A stretch of 64,000 nt of DNA from Burkholderia sp. D-99 (lineage in GTDB: Bacteria > Pseudomonadota > Gammaproteobacteria > Burkholderiales > Burkholderiaceae): assembly GCF_011605345.1 (NCBI RefSeq), contig NZ_JAAOXM010000005.1:124001-188000 (forward strand). Reading direction: 5' to 3'. A program made the position numbers and the translations under genes. Shown one piece after another: positions 1 through 9,388 of this stretch. Each line of letters begins with the position of its first letter. Positions within the stretch are counted from its first letter, which is position 1. The notes beneath the pieces are model-generated. The model did no database searches. It saw only the letters and a program-made list of their open reading frames with translations, and was not told the DNA's origin.

Positions 1-120
1 ACCGGAAAATACGTGTTGTCCGTCAGTCATTGAAGTGTTCCGAATTCAGGGTTGGGGATTCAGGCAACGCAGGCGGGTGTTTTTTCCAGCTGCAAGCCAG
101 GACGACGAGGTAGTTGGATG

Positions 121-924
121 TCAGCGCCCCGCGAACTTCGGCGGGCGTTTCTCGAGAAAGGCGGTAGTGCCTTCCTTCTTGTCGTCGGTTGCCGCGCACA
201 GCGCGAAGAGCTTTCCTTCCAGCGCGAGCCCTTCGGGCAACGCCGCGTTGAGTCCGAGGTTGACCGCATCCATCGCATACGCGACAGCCAGGGGCCCGTT
301 GGCGGCAATTTGAGCCAGGATGGCTTCGGCCCGGGCGATCAGCGCGTCGGATTCGACGACTTCATTCACGAGGCCGATTCGATACGCTTCCTCGGCCGAC
401 ACCATCTCGCCGGTCAGGATCATCTGCAACGCGATACCCTTGCCGACGAGGCGAGGGAGCCGTTGCGTGCCGCCGAAGCCGGGGATGAGGCCAAGCCTGA
501 TTTCAGGTTGTCCGAACTTTGCATTCGGACTGGCCAGCCGGATCGTGCAGGCCAGCGCGGTCTCGCATCCGCCGCCGAGTGCGAGACCGTTCACTGCGGC
601 GATCACGGGTTTGCCGAGACGCTCGACGAGATCGAGCAGCGCCTGGCCGGCACGTGTACGCTGTTCCGCGTCGATCGCTGTCGCGTTGGCCAACTCATTG
701 ATGTCCGCACCGGCGATGAACGCTCGATTGCCTGCCCCGGTGATGATCACCCCGCGAACCTGCGGGTCGTCTCGCGCATCTTCAAACGCGGTGCGCAGCT
801 CCGCGATCGCTTTCTGGTTCAGTGCATTCATCACCTCGGGGCGATTCAGCGTGAGATAGGCCGTCGCATTTCGCTTCTCGTAGAGAACCGTGTCGAAGAG
901 GGGGGCAGGGGAATCGTGTGGCAT
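121..924 (-). CDS. Enoyl-CoA hydratase/isomerase (crotonase family)
   Basis: A 267-residue protein of normal crotonase length. The family hydrates trans-2-enoyl-CoA thioesters in fatty-acid or aromatic-acid beta-oxidation in the cytoplasm. The oxyanion-hole segment AGADI lies at residues 71-75. Both glutamates of active hydratases are present: E121 in GGGCE and E141 in GQPEIRLG, followed by the GFGGTQRL segment. An active hydratase is therefore expected, but the substrate cannot be read from sequence. It reads away from the DUF3331 gene and is followed by about 120 bases before the window edge. No partner thiolase or acyl-CoA dehydrogenase is visible in the window, so the pathway is open. Confidence 0.93.
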   Translation of the reverse strand: MPHDSPAPLFDTVLYEKRNATAYLTLNRPEVMNALNQKAIAELRTAFEDARDDPQVRGVIITGAGNRAFIAGADINELANATAIDAEQRTRAGQALLDLVERLGKPVIAAVNGLALGGGCETALACTIRLASPNAKFGQPEIRLGLIPGFGGTQRLPRLVGKGIALQMILTGEMVSAEEAYRIGLVNEVVESDALIARAEAILAQIAANGPLAVAYAMDAVNLGLNAALPEGLALEGKLFALCAATDDKKEGTTAFLEKRPPKFAGR

Positions 925-1034
925 GGGGTCGGCTTCTCAAACAGATGGCATGTGCCTTTTCAAGGCAGGCTTTTCAAACAACTCGGGCTTGCGCCGGCTG
1001 GCACCGTCGAACGAGAGACCGAGGGGCCGCGGTC

Positions 1035-1436
1035 TCAGGAATCGAGAGCGAGCGCGTCCTCGACGACCGTGGCGAGAATCAGGAAATTCAGATTGACCGG
1101 GTTCGTATGCCGTGCACGAACCGGTCGATAGATCAGGTCGCCGACTTCGATCGCGGCATGCGTCAGCGCGCAGATACCGGGGCGCCGCGCAATCGCCACC
1201 TTCCAGATCTGATCCGCATATCGACATGAGGTCGGGTCTTGCCATGAAACGCTGATCGTCGAGCGGCTCAGCCGTTCCAGGATCCTGGCCGAATGGACCG
1301 CAGGGCAATCGGTTGCTCGGGCACTTCGCCCGGCGCTCGAACCGGACAACCGGCGTAGGCCGGCATGCCTCCCGTCGGCGTCGAGCATGCCCACCATGTG
1401 CTCCCAGATCGGACAATTCGGCGTACTGATTCCCAC
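1035..1436 (-). CDS. DUF3331 domain protein
   Basis: A 133-residue protein starting at GTG, with AAGGGGAT about 8-9 bases upstream as a plausible ribosome-binding site; an internal ATG at codon 14 is an alternative. The C-terminal half carries the pattern I associate with DUF3331, a family found mainly in Burkholderia and relatives: a Trp-x-Asp segment, TSCRYADQIW, then a Cys-Ala-Leu and a GDLIYRP-like segment. The function of the family is unknown. The N-terminal third (residues 1-45) is low-complexity and poorly conserved in appearance. The family call rests on recall of the motif, not on a search. Confidence 0.6.
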   Translation of the reverse strand: MGISTPNCPIWEHMVGMLDADGRHAGLRRLSGSSAGRSARATDCPAVHSARILERLSRSTISVSWQDPTSCRYADQIWKVAIARRPGICALTHAAIEVGDLIYRPVRARHTNPVNLNFLILATVVEDALALDS

Positions 1437-1681
1437 CTTGTTACATCCCCTTACATTGAGATCAGTTCAACTTAGCGGTACCGAGTACGACCCATCTTAA
1501 GGAGATGCCGATCCATCGCCTATGTCACAACACACAATGAAGTTAGCTATTTTTCCAATTCCGGCGCGACCGGTGGGCAACCTGGAATGGCGGTGCCTGC
1601 AACAGGCGCGACGAGACAGCGCAGGGACTCGATCCTTGCGCTGTTTTTCTGTTCAAACGAGGGAGGGGTGCCGGGCCGCTG
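1437..1681. other. Intergenic region with candidate small RNA
   Basis: No convincing protein gene between the start of the DUF3331 gene and the end of the PucR-type regulator. A plus-strand terminator (1616-1648) lies inside although both flanking genes are on the minus strand, so a short plus-strand transcript is possible. This is inference; a plus-strand promoter could not be assigned with confidence. Confidence 0.35.
1616..1648 (+). terminator. Rho-independent terminator, plus-strand orientation
   Basis: ACAGCGCAGGGA (1616-1627) pairs with TCCTTGCGCTGT (1633-1644) with one mismatch around a five-base loop, and is followed directly by a run of T. The T run is on the plus-strand side only, so this terminates plus-strand transcription. 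The nearest genes on both sides are on the minus strand, which leaves the terminator without an obvious gene to serve. Confidence 0.7.
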
Positions 1682-2923
1682 TTATTTGCGCGCGTTGCGC
1701 AGCTTGATGGCCATGTCGAGCTTCGATATCCAGCCGGCATCGTCCAGCCGCGCGCCGAGGATTTTTTCGATGCGCTCCAGCCGGTAGTTGAGGGTATTGG
1801 GATGAATGCCGAGCACGCTTGCGGTTGCCTTGCGGCGCTGAAGCTGATCGAAGTAGGTCTGAAGCGTCTCGAGCAATTCCGGTTCACTGGCAAGCTGCTC
1901 GACCAGCGAGACCAGATAGCTCAGCACGCGTTTGGTGCCGCGTACGCTTTCTTCGAGGGCGATCTCGGAATACAGGCGCACCCGCGTCTGGTCGGCCCGA
2001 CCTCGACCGAAACTGAGCGCGCGGCTTGCCTCGTCCGCGGACATGGCCCAGCCCGGCGCGCCTTCGCCCGGCAGGCCGACGCCAATCGCCGCGACCTCGC
2101 GCAGGGTATCGGCAACGGACGCAATCTGTTTGCCTGCCTGGCGATCGCTCATGCCCATCAGGTCGCCGATCAGGACGGGGATCCATACGAGCAATCGTCC
2201 ACCGAACCAGATGTCGAAGACGTCGTCGAGCGGCAACTTGAGGCACCGCGCGGTCGCGGCGACGATCCGGTCGATCTCGGTCTTGAAGGTGGGCGAATTG
2301 CTGTCGATCGAATCGACATCGATCGCCAACGCGATTCGAGGGATGGCGCCGTTCAGGCGCAGCGCGGCGGCGGTCTTCGAGAATCCATCGGTGTCGTCGG
2401 GAAAATTGCAGATGATGCTGTGTAACTGATAGCGCAGCGATTCCCGCCAGCGCGCCTGTTTGTATTGTTCTTCCAGGTAGGTCTGGGAAATGATTTGCGC
2501 GAGCGTGTCGAAAAACTCCATCAAATGCGGAGACACCCGAAACAGGAGTTCGTCGCGCAGGCCGGCGTATTGCTCGTCGAGTTCGATGTAGCAGCACCAG
2601 AGTTCGCGGGACCCGAGTCGAAACGCGCGCAGCAGCGCTTCGAGGGGGACGCTCTGGTAGACCCGCCGGCGACCGTATTCGCGGAAGCTCTCGAATGCCG
2701 CCTCCGATGGTGGACTGCCGGACAACAGCGTGTCGAGCCATAACCGCGACGACAACGCGATCGAATGGCGGATATCCAGCTTGGTCGGCGAATCGAGATC
2801 GACATACGGCTTGACGTTCATGACCGCCTTGCATACCCGATCGATGACGTCCGCGTGATTCGCGACCACGCCTTCGGTCCACTCGCGCAAGGCCGGCGAT
2901 ATTTCAGGGATCTGGGCTGTCAC
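1682..2923 (-). CDS. PucR/CdaR-type transcriptional regulator
   Basis: A 413-residue regulator. The N-terminal 150 residues are a helical domain resembling the RsbRD_N-type sensor. A central region (about 185-300) resembles the degenerate GGDEF domain of CdaR proteins. The last 65 residues form the PucR C-terminal helix-turn-helix (RRKATASVLGIHPNTLNYRL, then RIEKILGARLDD). A close paralogue lies at 19177-20463 with the same domain order and a nearly identical helix-turn-helix. Such regulators commonly control purine, sugar-acid or phenolic catabolism, and the target here cannot be read. It lies 106 bases downstream of the LAL regulator on the same strand and might be cotranscribed with it. 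Confidence 0.85.
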   Translation of the reverse strand: MTAQIPEISPALREWTEGVVANHADVIDRVCKAVMNVKPYVDLDSPTKLDIRHSIALSSRLWLDTLLSGSPPSEAAFESFREYGRRRVYQSVPLEALLRAFRLGSRELWCCYIELDEQYAGLRDELLFRVSPHLMEFFDTLAQIISQTYLEEQYKQARWRESLRYQLHSIICNFPDDTDGFSKTAAALRLNGAIPRIALAIDVDSIDSNSPTFKTEIDRIVAATARCLKLPLDDVFDIWFGGRLLVWIPVLIGDLMGMSDRQAGKQIASVADTLREVAAIGVGLPGEGAPGWAMSADEASRALSFGRGRADQTRVRLYSEIALEESVRGTKRVLSYLVSLVEQLASEPELLETLQTYFDQLQRRKATASVLGIHPNTLNYRLERIEKILGARLDDAGWISKLDMAIKLRNARK

Positions 2924-3029
2924 GTCTTCGTGCTCCTGGAAATGGCTTCGCTCGTCCGTCCGTTCGGACGGGGGGCGGGGCGCTGTTTCGTGCTTGATGC
3001 CGCGCCACGTCCGGGCGACCCACGGCGCC

Positions 3030-5852
3030 TTACGGACTTTGCGTCGCGCGAGGTCGACGCGGCTGCATCGTATCGGACTCTTGCGCGTCGCCGCGATCGA
3101 CCGGCGTCACGCCCAGTCCGCTCTGGACGGCCTCGAACCGCGACCCGACCTTGAGTTTCTCGAAGATGTTCTTCAAATGCCACTTGATGGTCTCGGGCGC
3201 TACTTGCAACGCCCGTCCGATTTCCTTGTTCGACAAACCGCGAGCGATCTGGCCGAGGATCTCGATCTCGCGCGCGCTGAGCAGATGCCGGGCGGCAGGC
3301 GGGGCGTTGTCGCCTGCCGACCCTCGCCGAGGGTCGAACGCGGCGAGCAGCCGGTCGACGAAGGTCCGTTGAATGCCCGCGCGATCGGACGTGTCGCGGG
3401 CCCATCTCGTCAACAGGCGCAGCAACGGCTCGCCTTCGTCGACGAAACTGCTGACCATGCCGTTCGACTGCGCATAACGCAGTGCGTCTTCCAGTGCCGC
3501 GGATGCCGCGTCGTGCGCGTTTTCCTGCTCGAGCGCCAGCGCGCGCAATAGCGAGGTTCGTGCTTCGAGGTAGGTCATGCCGGCCCGGGCAAACGCGTTC
3601 TTCAGGTCGTCGAGCGACTCGGCGGCCCGATCGGATCGACCCGTGGCGATGTCGAGTCGCGCTTTCACCTCGCACCAGCTTGCCCAGGTCTCGAGGAAAC
3701 TGCCCATCGGCTCCGGCGGCTGCTCGGGCATCAGTGCTTGCAGCCCGTCGGCGGTTTCCGCTGCGCGATCGAGCCAGCCGCGTTGCAGGCACAAGCGCAC
3801 GATGTCGGCATCGCACGATGCACGCAATCGCAGCCAGCGCCGGGAGGCGGCCAGTTCCACCCCTTGTTCGAGGCACAGCAATGCCGACGCGATATCGCCA
3901 TTCCTCGCGTGCAGCCGGGCCGCGGTGCGACAGTAGCTCGACAGCGACCCGAGCGGACACGCTTGCGCGGTGATGGCCGATCGGTCGTTGACGAGTTGCC
4001 GGGCACGGGCCAGATCGTTCTGCTCGTAACGGACTGCGGCCAGGTAGCCTGCCGGAACCGCCGCCGCGGCAGAGTTCGGGCAAACGTTCGATTCCGCATA
4101 GGCGAGGGCCGCCTCGAACAGCTCGGCCGCCTCCGAAAGACGGCCATTGACCAGCACGTTCAGTCCAAACATCGATTCGCGGTAGACGCTCGCGTAGACG
4201 GGTTCGCGATCGACGATCGGAGCGACCGCTCTCCCGTGCCGGATCTGTTCGACCTCGTCGAAGCGGCCGTCGTAGGTCAAGCCGAAGATTTGCGCGGATT
4301 CGCCGATCCGCCGGACCCATGCCGGGACCGGCAGCGGAGAAGCCGCCGCTTCGCGGCCGAGATCGAGCGACCGGTAACTGTCGTCGCGAAAGCCGGAGAC
4401 GGCGGCGGCCACCGCAACCGCCTCGATCTGCAACAGCGTGTCGTTTCCGCTTGAGGACCGCGTGCCGTCGGCGGGGGGGCGCGCGAGATCGGCGGTCACC
4501 GACTGCAGCATGCTGTCGGCTTCCGGCGTGTGCATCAGAAAGGCGAGCGCCAACGCGTTGGCAAGCCGCAGCCGCACCCGCGATTCCACCAGTTGGCGAG
4601 GCAGCTTGCCGATCAGGTTCAACAGCATGCTGACGTCGCTGCGATCGATCAGTGCCATCGCGCAGTGCTCGACCCAGGTCGCGGCCTGCTGCGCGTCGCC
4701 GGCAGCCAGCGCATGGCGCACGGCCTCCGGCCACTGACGCTCGGCCGCGAGCCACTGGCTGGCGCGACGGTGAAGCTTCGGCATCTCGTCGGCGAGTTGC
4801 CGGGCCGCTCGCCGCCTGAGTGCGTCGGACATCAGCGCGTGATACCGGAACCATTGCCGTTCGTCGTCGAGCGCGCGGATGAAAAGGTTGTGGCGCTCCA
4901 GCCAGTCGAGCTTCTCCCAACTGCGTGCACCGGCGCCCATGATGGCGTCGCAAACGCCGGGGCTCAGCCGATCGAGAATCGACGTGCGCAGCAGGAATTG
5001 ATAGACGGCGGGCGGCAGGCGGGCCAGAACCGCGTCGTCGAGATACGCATCGATGCCGAACCGGTTGCCGGCAAGATCGCGGGCGACCTTGGCGGCGTCC
5101 GTTGCGTCCTGCAGCGACAGCGACGCGAGTTGCAGGCCGGCGATCCATCCTTCCGTTGCATCGTGGAGCAGTTCGACGGCGGGGCGGTCGAGCGTCGCGG
5201 TACCCGCGCGCGCGAAGAACGCCTGTGCGTCGTCGGCGGAAAAGCGCAGATCGGATTCGTCGATCCGCAGGAGCTGCCCCTGGGCCTGGAAGTGGGTAAG
5301 CGTCAGTTTGGGCTCGCTGCGCGCGCCGAGCAGGACATGGAAGTTCTCGGGGGCATAGCGCAACAGTCGAGAGACCGTGGCCCGCACCGGGGTGGACGAG
5401 AGGCGGTCGAAATCGTCGAGGACCAGAAAGACCTTCCTGCCGCAGGTCGCGATTTCGTTGAGCAGGACCGAGACGACGGTCTTGCCGGGCGTCAGCGGAT
5501 CCTTGCGCAGCAACCGCTCGGCGTGCCGCCCGACACCGCCCGTTCCACGGCTCAGTGCGGCGACCAGGTAAGCGCCGAACTGATCGGGATCGTCGTCGTC
5601 GCCGTCCAGGCTGAGCCAGGCGACGAGCTGGTGCCGGGTGCGCAGCACTTCGCACCATTCGGACAACATCGTCGTTTTCCCGAACCCTGCCGGCGCGACG
5701 ATCAGCGTGACCAGGTGTTCGGCCGCGGCGGCCAGCTTCTTCAGCAGCGGGCGCCGTGTCACGCGGTGCCGGGGCGGCCGAGGCGGCGCCATCTTTGTCT
5801 GGATGAGTGAGAGATCCCAGCGTTGCTCGTCAGGATCGGTCGGAAGGTTCAT
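3030..5852 (-). CDS. LuxR-family MalT-like (LAL) ATP-dependent regulator
   Basis: A 940-residue protein, the usual size of MalT/AlkS-type regulators. An N-terminal STAND ATPase has a Walker A motif APAGFGKTT at 53-61 and a Walker B motif VFLVLDDFD at 141-149. A long helical TPR-like central region follows (about 360-830). The C-terminal LuxR helix-turn-helix starts at LLSAREIEILGQIARGLSNK. Known family members bind ATP and a small inducer, oligomerise and activate catabolic operons. No adjacent catabolic operon is obvious; the porin upstream reads in the opposite direction from the shared 5853-6580 region and is one candidate target. The Shine-Dalgarno is weak, so the start is the most upstream plausible ATG. 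Confidence 0.9.
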   Translation of the reverse strand: MNLPTDPDEQRWDLSLIQTKMAPPRPPRHRVTRRPLLKKLAAAAEHLVTLIVAPAGFGKTTMLSEWCEVLRTRHQLVAWLSLDGDDDDPDQFGAYLVAALSRGTGGVGRHAERLLRKDPLTPGKTVVSVLLNEIATCGRKVFLVLDDFDRLSSTPVRATVSRLLRYAPENFHVLLGARSEPKLTLTHFQAQGQLLRIDESDLRFSADDAQAFFARAGTATLDRPAVELLHDATEGWIAGLQLASLSLQDATDAAKVARDLAGNRFGIDAYLDDAVLARLPPAVYQFLLRTSILDRLSPGVCDAIMGAGARSWEKLDWLERHNLFIRALDDERQWFRYHALMSDALRRRAARQLADEMPKLHRRASQWLAAERQWPEAVRHALAAGDAQQAATWVEHCAMALIDRSDVSMLLNLIGKLPRQLVESRVRLRLANALALAFLMHTPEADSMLQSVTADLARPPADGTRSSSGNDTLLQIEAVAVAAAVSGFRDDSYRSLDLGREAAASPLPVPAWVRRIGESAQIFGLTYDGRFDEVEQIRHGRAVAPIVDREPVYASVYRESMFGLNVLVNGRLSEAAELFEAALAYAESNVCPNSAAAAVPAGYLAAVRYEQNDLARARQLVNDRSAITAQACPLGSLSSYCRTAARLHARNGDIASALLCLEQGVELAASRRWLRLRASCDADIVRLCLQRGWLDRAAETADGLQALMPEQPPEPMGSFLETWASWCEVKARLDIATGRSDRAAESLDDLKNAFARAGMTYLEARTSLLRALALEQENAHDAASAALEDALRYAQSNGMVSSFVDEGEPLLRLLTRWARDTSDRAGIQRTFVDRLLAAFDPRRGSAGDNAPPAARHLLSAREIEILGQIARGLSNKEIGRALQVAPETIKWHLKNIFEKLKVGSRFEAVQSGLGVTPVDRGDAQESDTMQPRRPRATQSP

Positions 5853-6580
5853 TGCGATATACCCGGTAGATGCCGGCCCATCATAATCCGCGCCGCGATT
5901 CGGGCGATGAGGGTTTTCCCACGGGAGGGGGGGCGCCGTATTTCACCCCCCCGACGCCCGGGGCCGACCCTCCCCGTCGGTCGCGCGCACGGCTGTCCGC
6001 CTGCTCGTAATCTTGCTCCGGGCTCGCGTTCGTGCGGTACGACCGCACGGTCCATGTTCCGCGCCGTCGCCGGAAGGCGTGATGCTTCCGGTCGAGCGCG
6101 TTTCGACAGCACGTAGAGGCATCACGCGTAGCCGCCGCTTCCGCATCCCGGATGCGAACGCGCTCTAAAAGTGGGTGCCGATCCATACGGTGGCGTCTTC
6201 CGCGATTACCCGGAGCGGCTGCGCCGCGTGTTCGCCGGCCGCATGGTCGCAGTTGCCGTTTTCAATCGATCGCGGGGCATGGCGATTCGATCGCGTGGCT
6301 CGTCAATTCGACGCTGCTTGCCAGGATGATCCGGAAGGCCAGGCTGAAAGTCGTCGATGGTCGCCATCCCTCCATCGTCAATCGCGCGGGCGACGTTGCG
6401 TCCATGGTCAAACCCTGCCTGATTGACGACGACTCGCCGCGGGATGCCACATCGGTGCTGCCGGAGAGCGGACCCGGGCCCGGGTCGTAACGATGTTGTC
6501 GTGACCTGCGCGGAGTCGTTAAACGCCGTACGGGTAGAAGGCCTGAATCAAAAAATAACTATCTTTATTGGAGATTGTGG
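5853..6580. other. Divergent intergenic region between LAL regulator and porin
   Basis: About 730 bases with no intact gene. Reading frames here are GC-driven and match nothing I recognise. A minus-strand frame ends at about 6168 with a short tail (VWIGTHF then stop) that could be a gene remnant, but no longer coding segment is attached. The last 40 bases before the porin are AT-rich and probably hold its promoter. Confidence 0.4.
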
Positions 6581-7663
6581 ATGAAATCGTCAACGTGCCC
6601 GCGAACACTGGGTCTCGTCGTTGCGGCGTCGCTGGGTGCAGCGTCCGGACAGGTTCACGCTCAGAGCAGCGTCACGTTGTATGGCGTGGTCGATGCGGCC
6701 GTGCTGTACACGAACAAGTCGTTGAACACGACGACAGGAGCGAATGATGGTCACAAGTTCGCGTTGGTCGACGGCGCCGCATCGGCATCGCGATTCGGCT
6801 TGAGAGGGGTCGAGGATCTCGGTGGCGGGCTGAAGGCGACTTTTGTCCTCGAGAGCGGCATCGACGTTCCGAGCGGCGGGTTCGGCAATTCGAACGGCAA
6901 CCTGTTCGGCCGCCAGGCATGGGTCGCATTGAGCGGCGACTTCGGGACGGTCAAGGCCGGCCTGCAATACTCGCCGTTCGTGCTCGCCCAGATCGCGACC
7001 GATCCGCGCGACATCGCGTATTTCGGCAGCGGCGCAGTGATCTATGTGGACAACGTGCTGGTGACGGGGCTGTTCAATCAGAGTGCCGTGTCCTATACGA
7101 GCCCGGTAATCGCGGGCTTTCAAGGCAGCGCGATGTTGGGACTCGGCGGCAAGGCCGGCGATTTCCAGTCGGGCCGGCAATATTCGGCAAGCCTGAAGTA
7201 CCAGATGGGCGGCCTGCTCGTCGCGGCGGCCCTCTATAACGGCAACGCAGGCGGCACGGCGGCGACGCCGGTTCCCAGCACCGTGCCGTTCACGGGTCGT
7301 TCGATCGGCGCCGCGTACGATTTCGGCAATCTGACCGTCAAGGTGTCCTATGCGCTCTACAAGGTGAGCGGATCGTTCGATAACCGGGTGTACGGCGGCG
7401 GGGCAAGTTACCTGATCACGCCCGCGGTCGACGTCGATGCCGGCGCTTGGTACACGAGCGACGGCAACGATACCGGCAATCACTCGCTCTTGACCGCGAT
7501 CGGACTGAGGTATTTCCTGTCGAAGGCAACGACGCTCTACGGACAGGTCGGGCTGGTGCACAACAACGGCCTGATGAACACCGGGCTGGCGATCAACGGC
7601 GCGCTGCACGAGGTCCAGGGCACGACAGTGGGCGCGGTGCTCGGCATGCGTCATACGTTCTAG
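6581..7663 (+). CDS. Outer-membrane porin (OmpC-like, Burkholderia type)
   Basis: A 360-residue general porin of the Gram-negative porin_4 type. It has a signal peptide ending near VHAQS, the typical mature start SSVTLYGVVDAAV, an SRFGLRGVEDLGGGLKA segment, and a C-terminal phenylalanine (RHTF) that serves as the BAM-recognition end. It forms a trimeric beta-barrel for small hydrophilic solutes. The ATG at 6581 is preferred over the TTG two codons earlier because GGAG lies about eight bases before it. The gene stands alone: the LAL regulator diverges from it and the efflux operon follows after 380 bases. Its substrate cannot be deduced. Confidence 0.94.
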   Translation: MKSSTCPRTLGLVVAASLGAASGQVHAQSSVTLYGVVDAAVLYTNKSLNTTTGANDGHKFALVDGAASASRFGLRGVEDLGGGLKATFVLESGIDVPSGGFGNSNGNLFGRQAWVALSGDFGTVKAGLQYSPFVLAQIATDPRDIAYFGSGAVIYVDNVLVTGLFNQSAVSYTSPVIAGFQGSAMLGLGGKAGDFQSGRQYSASLKYQMGGLLVAAALYNGNAGGTAATPVPSTVPFTGRSIGAAYDFGNLTVKVSYALYKVSGSFDNRVYGGGASYLITPAVDVDAGAWYTSDGNDTGNHSLLTAIGLRYFLSKATTLYGQVGLVHNNGLMNTGLAINGALHEVQGTTVGAVLGMRHTF

Positions 7664-8043
7664 GGCTACGCGCACGCGGTGCGCCGCACCGGCGTGCAGC
7701 GTGCGCGGACCCGATCCGCCGCGGCCGGCATGTGCGAACGACGTGTGTCGGAGCCGCGTGGCGGTGTGCGATGGCGCCCCGTCGCATTGTGAGTTTCTAC
7801 AACCGCGTTGTCGGTTTTTCCAGTTCTCTCGCCCTCCCTGCGCGCTTACCATCAGGGATCGAGTCGCACGGGGCCCGTTACCGGCCCCCGTTCTTCCCGC
7901 CGGTGCCGCACATGCGCCCGGCTCTCGCGGCAGGCGGGCGGCAGTTCGCCCGAGCCCTGTTCCGTCGTGCCCATTCAATCATCGAGTCAACCTTGCGGCA
8001 TTCGATCATGCCTTTCTTGCCCGCTGTCGTGAGTCCTTTGCAG
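7664..8043. other. Leader region of the efflux operon
   Basis: No gene seen. A perfect ACAAC-CGC-GTTGT inverted repeat occurs at 7799-7811, upstream of ytcA, and could be a regulator site. The promoter of the ytcA-mdtNOP-like operon should lie here. Confidence 0.4.
7799..7811. promoter_or_regulatory. Candidate operator palindrome
   Basis: ACAACCGCGTTGT is a perfect 5+3+5 inverted repeat about 230 bases before the ytcA start, in the only intergenic region upstream of the efflux operon. The MarR-family gene at the operon's 3' end makes autoregulation plausible. MarR sites are usually imperfect palindromes of 16-20 bases, so this assignment is tentative. Confidence 0.3.
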
Positions 8044-8313
8044 ATGCGCTCATCCATCACCCGGAAATTCGTCCCGCTCGCCGCAAGCCTGTTGCTTGGC
8101 GGCTGTGTGCCGGCGCCGTCGGTCGCCGTGTTCGGCGCTGCATTTCCGGACTGGCTATTCTGCATCGTCTTCGGCGTGCTGGGCACCGTCATCGTTCATG
8201 TCGTGCTGGGCAAGCGCGGCAAGCGCGCGTTGCTCGCGCCGCTCGCGATCAGTTACCCGGCGCTTTGCGCGCTGCTCGCGATGGCTTGCTGGCTGCTCTT
8301 CTTCCCCCACTGA
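8044..8313 (+). CDS. ytcA: YtcA-family lipoprotein
   Basis: A short protein of 89 residues with a lipoprotein signal peptide and lipobox LLGGC, followed by two hydrophobic segments (WLFCIVFGVLGTVIVHVVLG and the C-terminal ALCALLAMACWLLFF). Size, lipobox and position directly before an mdtN homologue match YtcA, encoded in the ytcA-mdtN-mdtO-mdtP cluster of Escherichia coli. Its role is unknown; it is presumed to assist the pump. A more upstream ATG at 8009 is in frame, but the start at 8044 gives a standard signal peptide. The mdtN gene begins 15 bases downstream. Confidence 0.75.
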   Translation: MRSSITRKFVPLAASLLLGGCVPAPSVAVFGAAFPDWLFCIVFGVLGTVIVHVVLGKRGKRALLAPLAISYPALCALLAMACWLLFFPH

Positions 8314-8328
8314 TCACGCGTACCGTCT

Positions 8329-9381
8329 ATGTCCGATGCCTCCCGCGCCTCGCGCAAAAAGTTACTTCCCGCGTTGCTCGTCGTCGCCGCACTGGTGCTG
8401 CTCGGCATCGTGCTGTGGCGGATCGACCAGGCACCGAGCACCGACGACGCGTACGTTTATGCGGACACGATCAACGTGGTGCCGGAAGTCAACGGCCGCA
8501 TCGTCGAGATGCCGGTACGCGACAACCAGCAGGTGAAGCGGGGCGACCTGCTGTTCCGGATCGATCCACGGCCGTACCAGGATGCGCTGAATCAGGCGCG
8601 GGCGCGGCTCGAGACGCTCGACCAGCAGATCGCGCTCACGCAGCGTTCGGTCAATGCGCAGCAATACAACGCCGAATCCGTGAAGGCGGCGGTCGAGCGG
8701 TCGCGCGCGCAGGCGAATCAGGCCACCGATACGCTCCACCGTATCGAGCCGCTGCTGACGCATGGCTACACGTCGGCGGAAGACGTCGATCGGGCCCGCA
8801 CCGCGCAGCGGGCGGCGCAAGCGGAATTGAATGCGGCGATGCTGCAGGCCCGGCAAGCCGCGGCGGCGGTGAGCGGCGTCGAAGCGCTGGTCGCGCAACG
8901 CGCCGAAGTCAACGCGCAGATCGCGATCGCCGAACTGAATCTCGAGTTTACCGAGGTGCGTGCGCCGTTCGACGGGCGGGTCGCGGCTCTGCGCACGACG
9001 CTGGGTCAGTTCGCTTCCGCGCTCAAGCCGGTTTTCACGTTGATCGATACGCGTCACTGGTATGTGATCGCGAATTTCCGCGAGACCGATCTGAAGGGCG
9101 TTCGTACGGGGATACCGGCCACCGTCTACCTGATGAGCGACACCGGGAAGCGTTTCGCGGGCCAGGTCGATTCGATCAGCTACGGTGTGCTTCCCGACGA
9201 CGGCGGCGTGGTGCTGGACGGGTTGCCGCGCGTGCAGCGCAGCATCAACTGGGTGCACGTGTCGCAGCGCTTCCCGGTCAAGATCGCGGTGGAGAATCCG
9301 GATCCGGCGATATTCCGGGTCGGCACGTCGGCGGTCGCCACGCTGCGCCGCGACGACCACGCGCACGATGCGTCCCGTTGA
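8329..9381 (+). CDS. mdtN: MdtN-like membrane fusion (periplasmic adaptor) protein
   Basis: A 350-residue HlyD/EmrA-type adaptor. One N-terminal transmembrane helix (about 12-33) is followed by the biotinyl-lipoyl half-motif around VPEVNGRIVEMPVRDNQQV, a long coiled-coil hairpin (about 90-190) and the second lipoyl/beta-barrel part (VRAPFDGRVAAL, then a DTRHWYVIANFRETDL segment). It would bridge the inner-membrane MdtO-like component and the outer-membrane MdtP-like channel. It is the second gene of a compact operon with lipoprotein, adaptor, FUSC protein and outer-membrane factor in the E. coli order. MdtNOP of E. coli has been linked to export of puromycin, acriflavine and similar compounds; the substrate here is unknown. 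Confidence 0.9.
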   Translation: MSDASRASRKKLLPALLVVAALVLLGIVLWRIDQAPSTDDAYVYADTINVVPEVNGRIVEMPVRDNQQVKRGDLLFRIDPRPYQDALNQARARLETLDQQIALTQRSVNAQQYNAESVKAAVERSRAQANQATDTLHRIEPLLTHGYTSAEDVDRARTAQRAAQAELNAAMLQARQAAAAVSGVEALVAQRAEVNAQIAIAELNLEFTEVRAPFDGRVAALRTTLGQFASALKPVFTLIDTRHWYVIANFRETDLKGVRTGIPATVYLMSDTGKRFAGQVDSISYGVLPDDGGVVLDGLPRVQRSINWVHVSQRFPVKIAVENPDPAIFRVGTSAVATLRRDDHAHDASR

Positions 9382-9388
9382 GCGACAC

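Noticed and set aside
2920..5658. Very long minus-strand frame (912 codons) across the LAL regulator
   Set aside because: Arg/Ala-rich, with no family motifs. It is the out-of-phase shadow of the LAL regulator, whose own frame shows Walker and helix-turn-helix motifs.
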